Source: Pontibacter sp. E15-1 (GTDB taxonomy: Bacteria; Bacteroidota; Bacteroidia; Cytophagales; Hymenobacteraceae). From it: a DNA stretch of 64,000 nt. The notes under the pieces are model-generated. The model made no database searches. It had not been told where the DNA came from and was given only the letters and a program-made list of their open reading frames with translations. Position 1 is the stretch's first letter. The number at the start of each line of letters is the position of its first letter. Positions 10,567 to 19,192 of the stretch are shown here, piece after piece. Both the position numbers and the translations under genes were made by a program. Location of the stretch: assembly GCF_022601975.1 (NCBI RefSeq), contig NZ_JAKVIR010000012.1, positions 98,966 to 162,965 of the forward strand. Reading direction: 5' to 3'.

Positions 10567-10681
10567 ACGATTTGCCAACACCGTGTATAATTAATGGCTA
10601 GTTCAAGCTTACTTACGAAAATCTTCGCGGATTATCTATTCGGTTTTTATTTGCTAAATTATGTGCTTAAACCCCTTATCC

Positions 10682-10739
10682 CGCAAGTTTAGCGAAAGCG
10701 TAACTTGTGGCTATATTTTGCAGCCAGTTTGTAACTGGC
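10682..10739. repeat. Paired small hairpins upstream of the DUF1835 gene
   Basis: CGCAAGTT (10682-10689) pairs with AACTTGTG (10702-10709), and GCCAGTT (10723-10729) with AACTGGC (10733-10739). Two adjacent hairpins with a related sense suggest a repeat or insertion remnant at the border of the AT-rich island. Confidence 0.5.
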
Positions 10740-10825
10740 ATATTCTGTTTTATAAAAGAATAGCACGATGCAGCAAGCCTATAAAGTCAAGACGTCCTTT
10801 ATAAGATGCATGCAATTCACCGCGT

Positions 10826-11584
10826 ATGGGCATCTACCACATCTTAAACGGCGACTGCCTGGCAACGCAGTTCAGGGACCTTACTCTCCAGGATGAGGTG
10901 ATCGTGTGCCGGGAGTGCTTGGTGGAGGGCAAGACCAAAGCCGAAAACCTCACGGATTTTTGGAACACACGGGCTGCCTTTATTGCCGCCACTTATAACG
11001 TGCAGCCAAGCACTTATTTCAGCAACACGGTCAAGGAGTTTGAGAAGCTATACCAACTCACCAGTGCATCGGAGGTTTGCCTGTGGTTCGAAAACGATCT
11101 CTTTTGCCAGGTAAATATGTGGTTCGTGCTCTCGCTGCTTGCCACGCTCCCGGTGCGCAACGTATACCGGGTGTTCCCGGTGGCGCAGCCCGGCGCGGAT
11201 AGATGGAGAGGCTTTTCCGACTACTCTCCCAACCTGCTGCTACAGGCTTACCAGGCGAGGGTGCAACTATCACCCGAAGATATGGCCTTAGGACAAAACC
11301 TATGGACGGCATACCAGCAGCATGACCTAGAGCAACTGAAGGCCTTGTCGCATACTCCCTCAGACTGCTTTCAGTATCTGGAAGAGGTATGCCAGGCCCA
11401 CAGCGACAGGTTTCCGGAGGACAGCAACTTGGACAGGCCCGAGCGTGTCATCAAAGAAATACTGAATACCACCGCTACCGACTTCCCGACCGTATTTGCG
11501 GAGTTCTCCGCCAGGGAAGGTATTTACGGCTTCAGCGACCTTCAAGTCAAAACGATTTATAACCGCCTGCTCGGGCAAGCATAG
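10826..11584 (+). CDS. DUF1835 domain protein
   Basis: 252 residues. The first 120 match DUF1835: a start of the type HILNGDCL, then DEVIVCRECLVEGKT, FWNTRAAFI and a VCLWFENDLFCQVNMWF strand. The second half is helical and resembles the domain that usually follows DUF1835. The family is of unknown function, cytoplasmic and widespread in Bacteroidota and Firmicutes. The gene stands alone; its GC content returns to the level of the core genome right after the AT-rich island. Confidence 0.8.
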   Translation: MGIYHILNGDCLATQFRDLTLQDEVIVCRECLVEGKTKAENLTDFWNTRAAFIAATYNVQPSTYFSNTVKEFEKLYQLTSASEVCLWFENDLFCQVNMWFVLSLLATLPVRNVYRVFPVAQPGADRWRGFSDYSPNLLLQAYQARVQLSPEDMALGQNLWTAYQQHDLEQLKALSHTPSDCFQYLEEVCQAHSDRFPEDSNLDRPERVIKEILNTTATDFPTVFAEFSAREGIYGFSDLQVKTIYNRLLGQA

Positions 11585-11784
11585 TTTTATCAAATATCCA
11601 CTAAGTGATTGATTACTCATATTAATTATTGGATGTGTGAATTTCTCATTTCTGAAGCTAAAAGTGACGTAGTTATGACGTAGTAACCACGTGCGTATGG
11701 TGTACCCAAAACCAGAACAAACTGGTTGTAAGCAAGTACCTTAGGGGTATGAATTATGTACGTGTTAACTTACTTCAGAACATT

Positions 11785-13980
11785 ATGAGAAACAGTTACA
11801 GAAAGTGGTTGATCGCAACTTTGATGGTTGCTGCGGCATTTATTTGTCCGAAGATTATTTACGCACAGCAGTGCCCAACAATTGTCTGGGCCGATGAGTT
11901 TAACGGCACCACATTGGATGCCAACAAATGGAGCCACCAAACAGGTGACGGCTGTGCCGAGGGCATTTGCGGATGGGGTAATAACGAACTGCAGTATTAC
12001 CAGGAAAGCAATGTGACCGTAACCAATGGCCAGCTGCACATCACGGCCAAAAAGCAGCGGGTACAGTCCAAGGCCTATACCTCCGGCCGAATCAGGACGA
12101 TTAACAAAGGCGACTGGGCTTATGGGCGGTTTGAGGCGCGGATAAAGCTGCCAGCGGGCAAAGGCTTGTGGCCAGCTTTCTGGATGCTGTCTACGGACCA
12201 GGTATATGGCAACTGGCCTAAGAGCGGCGAGATCGACATTATGGAGTATGTGTCGGCGGAGGCAAATAAGGTTTTGGGCACGATCCATTACGGGGACCTT
12301 TACCCAAACAACCAGCACCAGGGAGCTAACTATTATGTAAACTCCGGCGCCTTTTCAGACGCTTTCCATGACTTTGCCATTGAGTGGGAGCCGGGTATAA
12401 TCCGTTGGTTTGTGGATGACATCCTTTTCCTGACCAAAACGGCCCAAGATGTGGCACCTTATAACTGGCCCTTCGACCAGCGTTTCCATTTCCTGCTGAA
12501 CGTTGCCGTTGGAGGTAACCTGGGTGGTACCGTGGATGACAGCATCTTCCCGAAGTCCATGGATGTGGACTATGTGCGGGTATACAATGGCTTTAAGCCC
12601 TATGCCACTGGCAATCGCGTGGTGCTGAATAAAGAAGCAGGCGTGGCCTATAGTGTTGGCAACCTTGCTGCCGGCACCACGGTGAACTGGACAGTACCAG
12701 CTGGCGCTGCCATCGCCTCTGGGCAGGGCACCAGGAACATTGTGGTAAACTTCGGCGACGCCAGCGGCAACGTAACGGCAACCTTCTCCACCTCATGCGG
12801 CTCGCAGCAGATTTCCGTGCCAGTAGAGGTAGAGCCTCCCTTTACAAAAGAATTCAGCTTCGAGAACTTCGACCAGCCAGCTACGGCCACACTAGGCACC
12901 TATACCGGAACGCACTCAAAAGTAGCGAACCCTTCGGTGAGCGGCGTGAACACGTCGGCCCAGGTGGGTAAATACGTGCGCAACGCGGCGCAGCAGTATG
13001 ATGTGCTGACCTACAACGTGACCAACATCGCAGACGCCAGCCAGTACACGAGCAAGAGCAAGAAGTTTTACATTGACGTGTACACAAGTGCCCCGGTAGG
13101 CACTGAGATTACGCTGCAACTGGAAACAGCGACAGCCACTTCCAGCAATTACCCTACAGGGCGGCATAGCCGGTACACCGGAAAAACGACCGTACAGAAC
13201 CAGTGGCAGCGCATCCCGTTCACGCTGCTCGACAGGCCAGACCCGGCGGCCTCAAACTCCGGCGTCACCAAAATGATCTTGCTGTTTGCCTCCAACACCT
13301 ATACCGGCGATACCTATTACTATGATAACCTGGATAGTTACCAGGCGGGTAGCCAGAGTGCCACTGCTACCTCTGTAGCTGTTTCCTCTATCGTAACCGG
13401 CACGGTGAGTGCGGCAGGCGGAAGTAAGTATGGCTTAGCCACAGTTACAGTAAAAGACAACCTGGGCAACCCGGTGGCCAACGCAACGGTTTCGGGCACC
13501 TTCTCGGGTTCCTATACCGATACCAAAAGCGGCGTGACAGGGGCAAACGGCACCGTAGACATTGTGACTACAAGCACAGCCAAAGGCACTGTCACCGTGA
13601 ATTTCTGCGTGAACAGCGTAACGCACAGTGCTTTGCCCTATGATGCATCGAAAAACACAGTTACCTGCACCGGGGCAAGTGGTATGAGCGCCAGCACTAC
13701 GCAAAATATCAGCGCTCCAGTTGCTGCCAGCGTGCAATCTTTCCCGAACCCCTCCAGAGGAGCCTTCTACGTGCAGCTAAACTTGCCGGAAACGAGCAAG
13801 GTGCAGTTAACGCTATATGATCTCCAGGGAAAGGTGATAGAGCAGGCACCAGCCGCTAAATTATCCGCCGGAACGCATACCCTAACATTTGGCAAGCCAC
13901 TTAAAGAGGCAGGGTTATACCTGATCAAAGTACGCGTGAACGAACAGGAGTTCCAACTGCGACAGGTAATTCAGAAATAA
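11785..13980 (+). CDS. Secreted GH16 endo-beta-1,3-glucanase (laminarinase-like) with T9SS sorting domain
   Basis: 731 residues from the ATG at 11785, which gives a clean Sec signal (MRNSYRKWLIATLMVAAAF... ending YAQ); an ATG at 11749 adds 12 residues. Residues 30-280 are a GH16 catalytic domain with the GEIDIMEY signature, nucleophile Glu149, Asp151 and acid/base Glu154, which would cut beta-1,3- or mixed beta-glucans. A PKD/Ig-like module follows (about 285-365), then a carbohydrate-binding-type jelly roll (about 370-530) and an Ig-like repeat. The last 75 residues (FPNPSRGAFYV... to QVIQK) are a type A T9SS C-terminal sorting domain, predicting export by the T9SS and attachment to or release from the surface. 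No other CAZyme is adjacent. Confidence 0.92.
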   Translation: MRNSYRKWLIATLMVAAAFICPKIIYAQQCPTIVWADEFNGTTLDANKWSHQTGDGCAEGICGWGNNELQYYQESNVTVTNGQLHITAKKQRVQSKAYTSGRIRTINKGDWAYGRFEARIKLPAGKGLWPAFWMLSTDQVYGNWPKSGEIDIMEYVSAEANKVLGTIHYGDLYPNNQHQGANYYVNSGAFSDAFHDFAIEWEPGIIRWFVDDILFLTKTAQDVAPYNWPFDQRFHFLLNVAVGGNLGGTVDDSIFPKSMDVDYVRVYNGFKPYATGNRVVLNKEAGVAYSVGNLAAGTTVNWTVPAGAAIASGQGTRNIVVNFGDASGNVTATFSTSCGSQQISVPVEVEPPFTKEFSFENFDQPATATLGTYTGTHSKVANPSVSGVNTSAQVGKYVRNAAQQYDVLTYNVTNIADASQYTSKSKKFYIDVYTSAPVGTEITLQLETATATSSNYPTGRHSRYTGKTTVQNQWQRIPFTLLDRPDPAASNSGVTKMILLFASNTYTGDTYYYDNLDSYQAGSQSATATSVAVSSIVTGTVSAAGGSKYGLATVTVKDNLGNPVANATVSGTFSGSYTDTKSGVTGANGTVDIVTTSTAKGTVTVNFCVNSVTHSALPYDASKNTVTCTGASGMSASTTQNISAPVAASVQSFPNPSRGAFYVQLNLPETSKVQLTLYDLQGKVIEQAPAAKLSAGTHTLTFGKPLKEAGLYLIKVRVNEQEFQLRQVIQK

Positions 13981-13999
13981 ACTATTTTATACTTTATTG

Positions 14000-14030
14000 A
14001 AAGGCCTTGGGGAATACCCAGGGCCTTTCT
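14000..14030 (+). terminator. Terminator of the GH16 gene
   Basis: AAAGGCCTTGGG pairs with CCCAGGGCCTTT, followed by CTGTTT. Confidence 0.8.
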
Positions 14031-14071
14031 GTTTAGGGCGGGGTATTGTGTTATGTCTTTTCAAATACATA

Positions 14072-14101
14072 CTGTCATTTCGACCAGCGGGAAATCTGAG
14101 T
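14072..14101. repeat. Dispersed repeat TGTCATTTCGACC...AAATCTGAGT, copy 1
   Basis: Shares its two halves (CTGTCATTTCGACC and GAAATCTGAGT) with 18387-18418; the middle varies. It lies just after a terminator, without coding potential. The rest of the gap to 14385 shows nothing recognisable. Confidence 0.65.
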
Positions 14102-14385
14102 AATTGTTTTTAGTGATTTGAGGGAAAGAGCGCCGCCCAGTTGCTTAAAGGAGTAGAAAAGATTGAACCCTGCCACCAACACCTGCTACCTCAAGCTTGG
14201 GCAGAAATGCAACTTGATTGCTTCATGCGCTGTTTGGTTCAGCTGCAGATGGATAAAAAACCGCGCATAAGGATACTGCCTGACAAACGTTACAAGCAGT
14301 GACAGCGGTTTCCAACTCTTGGAAATAGGCGCTATACCCACAGCGGAAGCAGTTGCCGCTACGCGCAAACACACATAAAACCCCA

Positions 14386-15183
14386 ATGGCGAACAGTATG
14401 AAAAAGCAGTTGATTTTATTGGTCACGTTGGCCGCACTGGCCTTCGGTTGCAAAACTGGGCGAGAGCAGCCAGATAGCGCTGATCCGTTGCACAACAGCC
14501 AAAACGCCTTAGACTGGAGCGGCAGGTATACTGGTGTGCTGCCCTGCGCCGATTGTGCCGGAATCCGGACTGTGCTTACGCTAAACCAGGATCTGACGTA
14601 CACGCAGGAGGCACAATACTTGGGCAAGGGGCAGGAAGTATACAAAGACAGTGGCTCCTTTGCCTGGGATAAAACCGGCAGTCGCATTGTTTTGTCCAGC
14701 GATTCTATAAGCACTGCGCCCGAAGCATATAAAGTGGAGGAGAATGCGCTGGTTAGGTTAGACCGCAGCGGAAAACGCATACAGGGAGCCTTGGCAGAAA
14801 AGTATGTCCTGAAGAAAGCGGGCACCGAAACCGACATCATGGCCACGCACTGGAAGCTCGTGGCGCTGAACGGGCAGCAGTTGGCCCGGCAAGCGAACCA
14901 ACAACGCGACCCACATTTTGTGCTTCAGCCAGACGGCAACAGCGTAACAGGGTATACAGGGTGCAACTCGTTTGTCGGGACCTATGCACTGTCTGGCAGC
15001 AACGGCATCAGATTTTCGAAGATGGCCTCCACGCGGATGGCCTGTTTGCAGATGACGCATGAAAACGCGTATTTGCAGGTAATGGAAACAGCCGACAGTT
15101 TCTCGCTGAAAGGCGATACGCTCACCCTGCAGACAGCAGGAGGGGCCTCGCTGGCCAAATTCGTCGCTGCTGACCTCAACTAA
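14386..15183 (+). CDS. NlpE-META two-domain lipoprotein
   Basis: 265 residues from the ATG at 14386 (14398 is an alternative). The signal peptide ends LAALAFGC, with Cys22 as lipidation site. Residues 45-145 match the N-terminal domain of NlpE, including the CADC motif (Cys54, Cys57). In Escherichia coli NlpE is a copper- and surface-stress lipoprotein. Residues 155-262 are a META/HslJ-type domain (THWKLVALNGQQL; GYTGCNSFVGTYAL; MASTRMACLQM). The fusion is common in Bacteroidota and is usually annotated copper resistance protein NlpE, but its role there is not established. Outer-membrane location is likely. Confidence 0.85.
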   Translation: MANSMKKQLILLVTLAALAFGCKTGREQPDSADPLHNSQNALDWSGRYTGVLPCADCAGIRTVLTLNQDLTYTQEAQYLGKGQEVYKDSGSFAWDKTGSRIVLSSDSISTAPEAYKVEENALVRLDRSGKRIQGALAEKYVLKKAGTETDIMATHWKLVALNGQQLARQANQQRDPHFVLQPDGNSVTGYTGCNSFVGTYALSGSNGIRFSKMASTRMACLQMTHENAYLQVMETADSFSLKGDTLTLQTAGGASLAKFVAADLN

Positions 15184-15259
15184 CACACAAACCCATACCC
15201 TGGCCCGGTTTCGGCTGCCATACTTCGAACGCGGGTGTGGCGGCCATATTTTTAGAGAG

Positions 15260-15646
15260 ATGAACATGAAGCAGGACATACAAAACAGGGAGGACATCAG
15301 GCGGCTACTGGATACATTTTATACCCGCCTACTGGCAGACGAGTTGATCGGCCATTTCTTCACCCGCGTGGTGAAGCTGGACTGGGAGGTGCATATGCCG
15401 GTGATGTATGATTTCTGGGAAACCGTCTTGTTCGGGGAGATGAAGTATAAAGGGAACCCCATGCTGAAACACATCGAACTAAACGGTATGGAAGCCCTGA
15501 AGCCGGAGCATTTTGAGCGGTGGCTGGCGCATTGGCAAGCCACTGTTTCCGAGAATTTCAGCGGGCCGAAGGCGGATGAGGCCGTGCAACGGGCGGGCCA
15601 GGTGGCAACGCTGATGCAATTTAAGATCGGGCAGCAGCGGAAATAG
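15260..15646 (+). CDS. Group III truncated hemoglobin
   Basis: 128 residues, the length of group III (trHbP) globins. Recognisable segments are REDIRRLLDTFYTRLLADELIGHFF, split here as REDIRRLLDTFYTR and LLADELIGHFF, and then VMYDFWETVLFG and HFERWLAHWQATV, in which a His precedes the ERW segment. These proteins bind O2, NO or other ligands in the cytoplasm; physiological roles vary. The gene starts 76 bases after the NlpE-META gene and the second MITE copy follows its stop by 20 bases. Confidence 0.88.
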   Translation: MNMKQDIQNREDIRRLLDTFYTRLLADELIGHFFTRVVKLDWEVHMPVMYDFWETVLFGEMKYKGNPMLKHIELNGMEALKPEHFERWLAHWQATVSENFSGPKADEAVQRAGQVATLMQFKIGQQRK

Positions 15647-15665
15647 GCTATGCCGGAAACATGCT

Positions 15666-15828
15666 CGAGTATGTCTAAATTTCGTTTTTGGAAGCGAAAA
15701 TTGTTCAGGAAGGGTTCTGGCGAAGCGTTTTTTGAGCCGCATAGCAGCGCTATGGGGTGATAAAAAGGCGAAGTCAGGTTCCTTTATGAACAATTTGCAG
15801 CCCAAAAGATGAATTTTAAACATGCTCT
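15666..15828. mobile_element. 163-bp MITE-like element, copy 2
   Basis: Same length as the copy at 6981-7143 with six substitutions and no indels. All substitutions fall in the left half; the right half is identical. The left terminal repeat has decayed (GAGTATGTCTAAA) while the right one is intact (TTTAAACATGCTCT). Confidence 0.85.
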
Positions 15829-15842
15829 TATACTAAACTGAT

Positions 15843-16268
15843 ATGGTGAAGGCGATAGTACTTTTGTTTGTGGCAGGTGGCGTGCTTTACTTTGTGTTTT
15901 ATCCCTTCCTGAAAAACAAAATCAACCGGAAAAAGACGCTTCGTTGGTTTCTTTTCCTGTATGGCGGTGCCCTCCTGATCTCCACGATTGGCTATTATTT
16001 TACCGGAACAGACAAACCGGACTCGTTTAAGCAGGGCGTGGAGCTTATAAAGGAGCAGGAAGCGGTAAAATCTAGGATAGGCCAGTTTAAAGCCCTGAAC
16101 TTTGAGGAAGACGACCTGCCCGGCAAAGCCGACAACCCCGCTGACCTGAAGTTTACCCTGCGGGGGAGCAAAGCCAGCCTGCTGCTAGAGGCCAAGGTAG
16201 CCAAAGACGGCGACGGCAACTGGTACCTGATCCGGATAGAGAAAGACAGCCTCCTCAAAAAGCACTGA
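15843..16268 (+). CDS. Small membrane protein of unknown function
   Basis: 141 residues. Two hydrophobic segments (residues 1-23 and about 36-56) with a short basic loop (KNKINRKK) precede a soluble C-terminal domain of about 80 residues that is beta-rich and ends in LIRIEKDSLLKKH. No family is recognised. The ATG at 15843 is 14 bases after the MITE, so the element supplies its immediate upstream sequence and possibly part of its promoter. Confidence 0.65.
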   Translation: MVKAIVLLFVAGGVLYFVFYPFLKNKINRKKTLRWFLFLYGGALLISTIGYYFTGTDKPDSFKQGVELIKEQEAVKSRIGQFKALNFEEDDLPGKADNPADLKFTLRGSKASLLLEAKVAKDGDGNWYLIRIEKDSLLKKH

Positions 16269-16303
16269 TACTATGGCCTGGCCCAGGGACGGGCATCACA
16301 TAT

Positions 16304-16346
16304 AGAAGCCAGTATACGCAGCAGCGTGCTGCGTATACTGGCTTCT
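16304..16346. terminator. Perfect 20-bp hairpin between the small membrane protein and MFS genes
   Basis: AGAAGCCAGTATACGCAGCA and its exact reverse complement are separated by only GCG. The right arm ends in CTTCTT, not a clear T run; it may act as a terminator or as a leader element of the MFS gene. Confidence 0.7.
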
Positions 16347-16397
16347 TCCGTATACACACCGGTATACCTCAATTCGTGGGCCTTAACTGGATCGATA

Positions 16398-17576
16398 ATG
16401 AAATACATCACCCGCACTGTCTGGATTTTGTCGATCGTGAGCCTGTTCACCGATACGGCCAGCGAGATGCTATACCCCATCATGCCGCTCTACCTCAAGT
16501 CAATCGGCTTCTCCATTATCCTGATCGGGGTGCTGGAGGGAGTGGCAGAGGCCACGGCCGGGCTGAGCAAAGGCTATTTCGGGAAGCTGTCGGACAACAC
16601 CGGCAAGCGGGTGCCGTTCGTGCAGCTCGGGTATGCCTTCAGCGCCGTTTCCAAACCGTTGCTGGCCCTTTTTATTTATCCGCTCTGGGTGTTTTTCGCC
16701 CGCACCATCGACCGTTTTGGCAAGGGCATCCGCACCGGAGCCCGGGACGCCATTCTCTCTGAAGAGGCCACGCCTGCCACTAAAGGAAAAGTCTTCGGTT
16801 TCCACCGCTCCATGGACACGCTGGGCGCGGTGCTGGGGCCAGCCCTTGCCTTGCTCTATCTCTATTTTTACCCCGAGGATTACCGCACCCTGTTCTTCAT
16901 CGCGTTTATACCAGGCGTGTTGGCCGTGGCCGCCTCGCTATACCTCAAAGACAACCGGGAACGCGTGGTAAAGTCCAAAACGACCACCCCCCTTTTCTCC
17001 TTTCTCCATTACTGGAAGGACAGCCCGGAAAGCTACCGCAGACTGCTGATCGGGCTGCTGGCCTTCACGCTGTTCAATAGTTCCGATGTGTTTCTGCTGC
17101 TAAAGGCCAAGCAGGCGGGCCTCGACGATACCATGATCATCGGCGTGTACATTTTCTACAACCTCGTGTATGCCCTGTTTGCGTTCCCGCTGGGGATTGT
17201 GGCTGATAATTTCGGGCTGAAGAAGATGTACCTGGCAGGGTTGGCCCTGTTTGCGCTCGTGTATTTCGGGATGGCGACCACCCACAGCACCTACGTGTTT
17301 TTCGGGCTGTTTTTCCTGTACGGCGTTTACGCAGCCGCCACCGAGGGCATTTCCAAAGCCTGGATCAGCAACATGGTGGATAAAAAGGACACGGCAACCG
17401 CCATCGGCACTTACTCCGGTTTCCAGAGCATCTGCACCATGCTGGCCAGTTCGCTGGCGGGGTTCATCTGGTTTCAGTTTAGGGCCTCCGCCGTCTTTCT
17501 GGTTACAGGCGTTGCCACCCTGCTCATCATCGCTTACCTGCTTTTTGCCGTACAAACAGTGGCCGCAAAGGTATAG
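16398..17576 (+). CDS. MFS transporter
   Basis: 392 residues from the ATG at 16398 (MKYITRTVWILSIVSLFTD). Twelve hydrophobic segments and the MFS motif region DRFGKGIRTGARDAILSEEA after helix 4 are visible, together with GYFGKLSDNTGKRVPFVQLG (motif A type, loop 2-3). This subgroup is annotated as generic MFS permease in Bacteroidota; the substrate is unknown. An in-frame ATG lies at 16326, inside the hairpin, but the extension lacks membrane character. Confidence 0.88.
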   Translation: MKYITRTVWILSIVSLFTDTASEMLYPIMPLYLKSIGFSIILIGVLEGVAEATAGLSKGYFGKLSDNTGKRVPFVQLGYAFSAVSKPLLALFIYPLWVFFARTIDRFGKGIRTGARDAILSEEATPATKGKVFGFHRSMDTLGAVLGPALALLYLYFYPEDYRTLFFIAFIPGVLAVAASLYLKDNRERVVKSKTTTPLFSFLHYWKDSPESYRRLLIGLLAFTLFNSSDVFLLLKAKQAGLDDTMIIGVYIFYNLVYALFAFPLGIVADNFGLKKMYLAGLALFALVYFGMATTHSTYVFFGLFFLYGVYAAATEGISKAWISNMVDKKDTATAIGTYSGFQSICTMLASSLAGFIWFQFRASAVFLVTGVATLLIIAYLLFAVQTVAAKV

Positions 17577-17670
17577 GTCCTCAGGGCTGTGCTTGCCACA
17601 CCAACCTGCTGGTGCGGCAAGCACATTTTATACCATCAAAAAGGCAACGGGCAGGCAAACACAAAAAGAT

Positions 17671-18381
17671 ATGGATAAGATTGATTTTTCCGGGCTTCGG
17701 GCCATGTACGTAAACTGCACCCTGAAGAAATCTCCGGCCGTGAGCAATACGCAGGGTTTGATGGATGTGGCCATCCAGATCATGGAGAAGGAGGGCGTGA
17801 CAGTTGACCAGCTACGCCTGATAGACCACGAGGTAGCCACCGGCGTTTACCCCGATATGACGGAACAAGGTTGGGAAAAGGATGAATGGCCGAAGCTGTT
17901 TAAGAAAATTTTCGCTGCTGATATCCTGATCATCGGCACGCCCATCTGGTTGGGGGAGAAGTCGTCGGTGGCCCAAAAGCTGATCGAGCGCCTGTATGGT
18001 ATGAGCAGTAAGATGAACGATAAAGGACAGTACCTGTACTATGGCAAAGCGGGCGGCTGCATCGTGACGGGCAACGAAGACGGCGTGAAGCACTGTTCGA
18101 TGGGCGTGCTATACGCCCTGCAGCACATTGGCTATTCCATCGCCCCGCAGTCGGATTGCGGTTGGATCGGGGAGATAGGCCCCGGCCCGAGCTACCTCGA
18201 CAAAGAAGCCAATGCCTTTCAGAACGACTTTACCAACCGCAACACCACCTTCATGACCTACAATCTGCTGCACCTGGCCCGCATGCTGAAAGCCGCCAAT
18301 GGCTATCCCGCCTACGGCAACTCCCGGAAAGACTGGGACAGCGGCACGCACTGGAGCTTCGAGAACCCGGAGTACCGCTAA
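17671..18381 (+). CDS. Flavodoxin-like NAD(P)H-dependent oxidoreductase
   Basis: 236 residues. The fold is flavodoxin-like: strand GLRAMYVNCTLKKSP, the phosphate loop region with SNTQGLMDVA, then ADILIIGTPIWLGEKSS, which is the typical flavin-contacting loop, and the GGCIVTGNEDG segment. The family (NADPH-dependent FMN reductase, iron-sulfur flavoprotein relatives) reduces quinones or small electrophiles in the cytoplasm; the substrate here is not known. It lies 94 bases after the MFS gene without a terminator between, so cotranscription is possible. Confidence 0.82.
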   Translation: MDKIDFSGLRAMYVNCTLKKSPAVSNTQGLMDVAIQIMEKEGVTVDQLRLIDHEVATGVYPDMTEQGWEKDEWPKLFKKIFAADILIIGTPIWLGEKSSVAQKLIERLYGMSSKMNDKGQYLYYGKAGGCIVTGNEDGVKHCSMGVLYALQHIGYSIAPQSDCGWIGEIGPGPSYLDKEANAFQNDFTNRNTTFMTYNLLHLARMLKAANGYPAYGNSRKDWDSGTHWSFENPEYR

Positions 18382-18386
18382 CTTAT

Positions 18387-18418
18387 CTGTCATTTCGACC
18401 TAAGGGAGAAATCTGAGT
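18387..18418. repeat. Dispersed repeat TGTCATTTCGACC...AAATCTGAGT, copy 2
   Basis: Begins five bases after the flavodoxin-like gene stop codon. Conserved halves as in 14072-14101. Confidence 0.65.
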
Positions 18419-18503
18419 TTTGCAGCTCTTAACCTAACGCGGGAGGTATAAAATCTCCTCCCATACCTAAAAGCGGAACATCGTATTTTCCATGCGCTTC
18501 CGT

Positions 18504-18511
18504 TATCTTTG
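18504..18511 (+). promoter_or_regulatory. Minus-7 box TATCTTTG of the Nudix gene
   Basis: Exact match to the Bacteroidota TAnnTTTG element 22 bases before the ATG at 18533. It implies transcription starts near 18515 and rules out the in-frame TTG at 18509 as the translation start. Confidence 0.7.
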
Positions 18512-18532
18512 CACCGGACCAAAAACCGAGCG

Positions 18533-19093
18533 ATGATTGACGAAACCCACAACCCCTGGACCACCCTTTCCTCTGAGGACGTATACCAGAACCCCTGGAT
18601 CAGGGTGCGCGAAGACCAGGTGCTCAACCCCAAAGGCGGCGAGGGCATCTACGGCGTGGTGAGCATGAAGAACAAGGCCATCGGCATCATACCCCTCGAC
18701 GACGAAGGCTATACCTACCTGGTGGGGCAGTACCGCTACGCCCTCAACGAGTACAGTTGGGAGATACCCATGGGCGGCGGCCTGATCGAAAACGACATCC
18801 TGGAATCCGCGAAGCGGGAGCTGAAAGAGGAAACGGGCTTTACCGCCGGAAAATGGACCAATATCGCGCGGCTCCATACCTCCAACTCCGTGACCGACGA
18901 GGAGGGCTTTGTTTTTCTGGCGCAGGAACTAAAGCCCGGCGAAACCGCTTTTGAAGAAACCGAGGAACTGCACATCAAACGGGTGAAATTCTCGGAGGCC
19001 GTGCACATGGCCATGAGCAACCAGATCACCGACGCCATCAGCGTGGCAGGCATCCTGAAGGTTGCGTTGCTGCTGCAACAGCAGGAGGGCTAA
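18533..19093 (+). CDS. Nudix hydrolase (ADP-ribose pyrophosphatase-like)
   Basis: 186 residues. The Nudix region is GGGLIENDILESAKREL followed by KEETGF. It keeps the metal-binding REL..EE core but has Asn where the consensus has the first Glu, so the box is degenerate at one position. Surrounding sequence (YTYLVGQYRYALNEYSWEIP and an LHTSNSVTDEEGFVFLA strand) matches the ADP-ribose pyrophosphatase type, which cleaves nucleoside diphosphate sugars in the cytoplasm. A clean promoter box lies just upstream. The next gene, plsC, starts about 100 bases later. Confidence 0.88.
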   Translation: MIDETHNPWTTLSSEDVYQNPWIRVREDQVLNPKGGEGIYGVVSMKNKAIGIIPLDDEGYTYLVGQYRYALNEYSWEIPMGGGLIENDILESAKRELKEETGFTAGKWTNIARLHTSNSVTDEEGFVFLAQELKPGETAFEETEELHIKRVKFSEAVHMAMSNQITDAISVAGILKVALLLQQQEG

Positions 19094-19192
19094 TCTATAC
19101 CATTGGTGCCGGGCGGTGCGTTTATACCATACACGGAGCGGCGATATCCCGTTGAATTTGTACAATAAGCGAGAATGATTACTTTTGGATAA

